Source: Ridgeia piscesae | Lineage: Eukaryota > Annelida > Polychaeta > Sabellida > Siboglinidae | Assembly (NCBI GenBank): GCA_025642075.2 | Contig: JAODUO010000536.1 | Coordinates: forward strand, 10,001-74,000 | Reading direction: 5' to 3' | Length of the DNA stretch: 64,000 nucleotides | Shown here: in pieces, positions 61,342 through 64,000 of the stretch | Position numbering within the stretch: the stretch's first letter is position 1 | How the letters are laid out: each line of letters starts with the position of its first letter | Program-made: the position numbers and the translations under genes | Notes under the pieces: generated by a model | What the model saw: only the letters and a program-made list of their open reading frames with translations | What the model was told of the DNA's origin: nothing | The model's database searches: none

Positions 61342-63420
61342 GTAAAGATAACTTATTTTGTTAGTGACTTTCACTTATGACGTTATCATGCGTCTATGCC
61401 TATGCTCTACTGAAAAAATCGGTAATCTTATACTTAACTGTCCTAAATTATTACAGCCTTTTAAAACCGTTTTTTCACCTTATATCGATGTGTATGTGTT
61501 CGCAATGTGATTCTACATCACTTCCGATATAAAGAAGTAAGATTTAATTTTTTTATTTGTGTTTTAGAACAATTTAGACACGCCGAGTCGAAGTAAACAA
61601 CGCGATGGGAGGCGCCTCTGGGAGGCACCTACAGCTCGCGACATATTTGCAGCGGTGACATCGTGTTGTTTACTTCGACTCGGCGTGTTTAAATTGAATC
61701 GAAATCACCCATATAGATAACCCATACACAATACATGATGAAACACTCAGAGCAGTACCAGTAACAACACACCTTGGCATAGACATATTAAATAACCTCT
61801 CCTGGAACCCACACATCAACAAGATAGTCAATAAGGCAAACAGCAAAATAGGATTCATTAAAAGAAACTTAAAATCTATTCCCTAGTCCATCAAGACCTA
61901 GATGCCTATTGGAGTCTGGTCCGCCCACACCTCGAGTACTGCTGCCCAGTGTGGGACCCATATACCACCCGAAATATCAACCATCTAGAAGGGGTCCAGC
62001 ACCAGGCAGCAAGATTTGTGGTCCATACTTACAGCTGGGAAACATCTGGATCCACCTTGGCCTCTGCCCTCTCCTGGCCAACCCTAGAATGGAGGAGTGC
62101 TGAGGCCAGACTTACCACCATGTATAAAATAACAAACAATATCTTAGACATCAATCCCAACTAATACCTCACGCCCGGACACAGCCAAACAAGATCCAAC
62201 CACCCACACAAATACAGACAAATATCAACCTCCCACAACTACTACAAATACAGCTTATTTCCACGAACAATAGCCCAGTGGAACAGACTTCCTTCTAATG
62301 TATTTGCCCACAACAGTCTCGACACCTTCAAGGGTGCATTGAAGGACATTAACCTGACAATTGCACCCTTCAGGCACCTCCAATAGGCAATACACACCAC
62401 CACCCCTGTCCCTCTTCACACCCAATCCCTACCACACCCCCACCCTCCCCCATCATTGACTTGTACTTTTCCCCATCCACCCCACCCTAATCCCATATTC
62501 CCAAGCACAAATACTCTTATTCCACTTCCAGATAACATGAAGCCAGCCATCCTGAAACCGACCATCCATACTAGTGCGTGATGCCCCAGTAGGGGTTTTG
62601 CACTACAACATAACAGAAACAGAAACACTTTGAGTTTGGTTACACAATGTCACAAAGCTACAGAAAAAGCAACAATAACTTTCGACTAGTCTACTATTTT
62701 TATGATAGTGCATGTTGGTTGTAGCCAATGGGTAATCGTCCAGAGTTCCAGTTAACTTGCCTAAATTATTAGGTCTCTTTCAAAACGTTTTTATCACACA
62801 TTTTTTTTATGTGTATATGTTCAGAATGTCATTCTATATCACTTCCGGTACAAAGAAGTCAGATATAATTTTCTTAAATTGTGTTTTCTATCAATTTAAT
62901 GCTGTTGAGTTCATGTAAATAAGCCGATGTCACAGGGTGTGAGCGATTAGCGCATCACACACGCATCGGGACCATAAAGGCGATTTCTTGAGGGTGCATT
63001 TCAAAGTTGAAATATAGAAAACAATTAGCAATATTTTATCAATTTAAACTTAAAACAAATAAATTGGAATTATACAAAAAAAGTTAATGATATACTAGGG
63101 CACACCCAGCAGCACTTACTCCGCTGACATCTGCCTAGCTGGTTGCATTGTGACATGCCAATGATCAGTGACAGGTATAGTGTGATAGTGACATAACTTT
63201 GCAAAGAGCAGATCTGATATATATATATATATATTGCACATTTGCAGCTTTTGTCTGTAATAATCAAATACAGTTACATAGCTATGTAACAGGATCAAGT
63301 GTTAAATGTAAGTGCATTTTCTGTTTCAGAGTGACAAATGGTGGGAAAACTACACTCAGTGCCAGGTTAAAGCAACAACTGCCAAATGTTCACATACTCA
63401 ACATGGATTGTTATTACTGG
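61304..63420 (+). CDS. NMRK1: Nicotinamide riboside kinase, first two coding exons (partial)
   Basis: NMRK1 phosphorylates nicotinamide riboside (and nicotinic acid riboside) with ATP to give the mononucleotide in NAD salvage. Exon 1 (61,304-61,341, donor GTAAAG) codes MSKRQFAIIGIGG, and exon 2 (63,330-63,420, acceptor GTTTCAG) codes GVTNGGKTTLSARLKQQLPN then VHILNMDCYYW, followed by donor GTATGC. GVTNGGKT is the P-loop. The Asp of NMDCYYW corresponds to the QDDFFK motif of the human enzyme. The remaining exons (substrate loop, LID) are not in the last 580 bp, so the gene continues past the window. NMRK2 cannot be excluded from this short N-terminus. Confidence 0.88.
61571..61695. repeat. 125-bp foldback in NMRK1 intron 1
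   Basis: Arms of about 37 bp: AATTTAGACACGCCGAGTCG then AAGTAAACAACGCGATG, and its inverted copy with two mismatches. The roughly 50-bp loop is GC-rich (GGGAGGCGCCTCTGGGAGGC). Confidence 0.9.
61696..62640 (+). mobile_element. CR1/L2-type LINE 3' part (NMRK1 intron 1)
   Basis: Codes VTTHLGIDILNNLSWNPHIN then KIVNKANSKIGFIKRNLKSI. After a frame change comes LEYCCPVWDPYTTRNINHLE and, near the end, WNRLPSNVF and DTFKGALKD. The order thumb, connection, WNRLP...F matches this LINE group. Frameshifts inactivate it. It starts at the edge of the foldback. Confidence 0.88.
62641..63329. other. Rest of NMRK1 intron 1, no gene seen
   Basis: AT-rich sequence with a short (TA)n run at about 63,218-63,234. 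Nothing else supported. Confidence 0.6.
63330..63420 (+). CDS. NMRK1: NMRK1 exon 2
   Basis: Completes the glycine codon, then codes the P-loop and following helix and strand. Ends in phase 0. Confidence 0.9.
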
Positions 63421-63453
63421 GTATGCCATTTAATTTGTAATTTCTCATCATAG

Positions 63454-63760
63454 CTTTATGTAGAGACCCATCCACCCGTCATTTGGACGGGTAAAAACGA
63501 ATATGGACGGGTAGAAATATGGGTGGACGGGTGGTGGATGGGTAACAATATGAAGGAGCAAAAAAAGATCTTCCAAAACCATAGATATTGTTAGTTATGC
63601 TTTGAAAGTGAGTGAAAATGTTGTCACGTGTATGTTTGTAGTCCATTTCAGGTCATCAGACACATATAAAAATTGGTAAACTGGCTTAACAGTTAACATC
63701 CATGTGTTCACCAATTACCGGGTAGCTCAAGTTTATAAGTGTGTATGGTGTGCATAGTGA
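63454..63760 (+). mobile_element. GGACGGGT-type dispersed element (NMRK1 intron 2)
   Basis: Repeated GGACGGGT words at its 5' part, then TTGTTAGTTATGCTTTGAAA and GTTAACATCCATGTGTTCAC. It is the forward counterpart of the copy at 58,860-59,250. Confidence 0.7.
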
Positions 63761-64000
63761 CACCAGTATTAGATTTTCAATCAATCTAAATTAACTGTTA
63801 TATAAACATAAATCATAGATAATAATTACATATACACACACGTAATAATAATATTTATATCGCACAATATCCATTATGCTCAAGTGGAGTCAGGGAGCTA
63901 TGTATATACATTATACAGCTGTATATATGTTTATATATTTGCATATAACATGATCATTTTGACTCATCACTCATTCATATAAAAGGTATAATGTCAGTCT

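Noticed and set aside
63421..64000. NMRK1 exon 3
   Set aside because: No acceptor followed by sequence resembling the segment after the QDDFFK-equivalent was found; the interval is mostly a dispersed element and AT-rich sequence.

Overview
The window is eukaryotic, from an AT-rich animal genome. Genes are split by GT-AG introns of about 0.6 to 4.9 kb, and the space between exons is filled with LINE, SINE and MITE-like copies and large tandem-repeat arrays. No prokaryotic features are present. The gene content, vertebrate-like exon structure and repeat types suggest a slowly evolving invertebrate such as a mollusc or cephalochordate, but the species cannot be fixed from the sequence alone.

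Layout: 1-14.6 kb holds no recognisable host gene. It contains RTE-type LINE pieces, an integrase-like pseudogene ending in a 2-kb CT-rich array, a gag-like fragment, a possible short spliced transcript, and a CR1/Rex1-type LINE with a pentanucleotide tail. From 14,620 to 53,679 (+) lies a complete NCBP1 (CBP80, large subunit of the nuclear cap-binding complex) with 23 coding exons that join in frame to 786 residues. Convergent to it, 55,605-58,655 (-) is CCDC124 in 4 coding exons (216 residues). Further right on the + strand are a 91-codon ORF (60,957-61,232) and, 71 nt beyond its stop, the start of NMRK1 (nicotinamide riboside kinase). The first two NMRK1 coding exons are visible and the rest lies outside the window.

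The most unusual feature is the relation between tandem repeats and splice sites in NCBP1. In introns 8, 9, 13, 15, 16 and 21 a tandem array runs to within a few bases of the 3' splice site. In intron 9 the 42-bp unit spans the splice junction: each of about 110 copies repeats the acceptor tract and the first 19 bases of exon 10, followed 8 bases later by a consensus 5' splice site. Every unit therefore looks like a 27-nt in-frame microexon coding GPVLPGMTS. A 1,508-bp block of this array is itself tandemly duplicated. Several very long open frames lie in these arrays and are artefacts of repeat periodicity.

The three recognised genes have unrelated household roles: mRNA cap binding, ribosome-associated protein, and NAD salvage. 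Nothing suggests they act in one pathway. The 91-codon ORF and NMRK1 are close enough to share one transcript.
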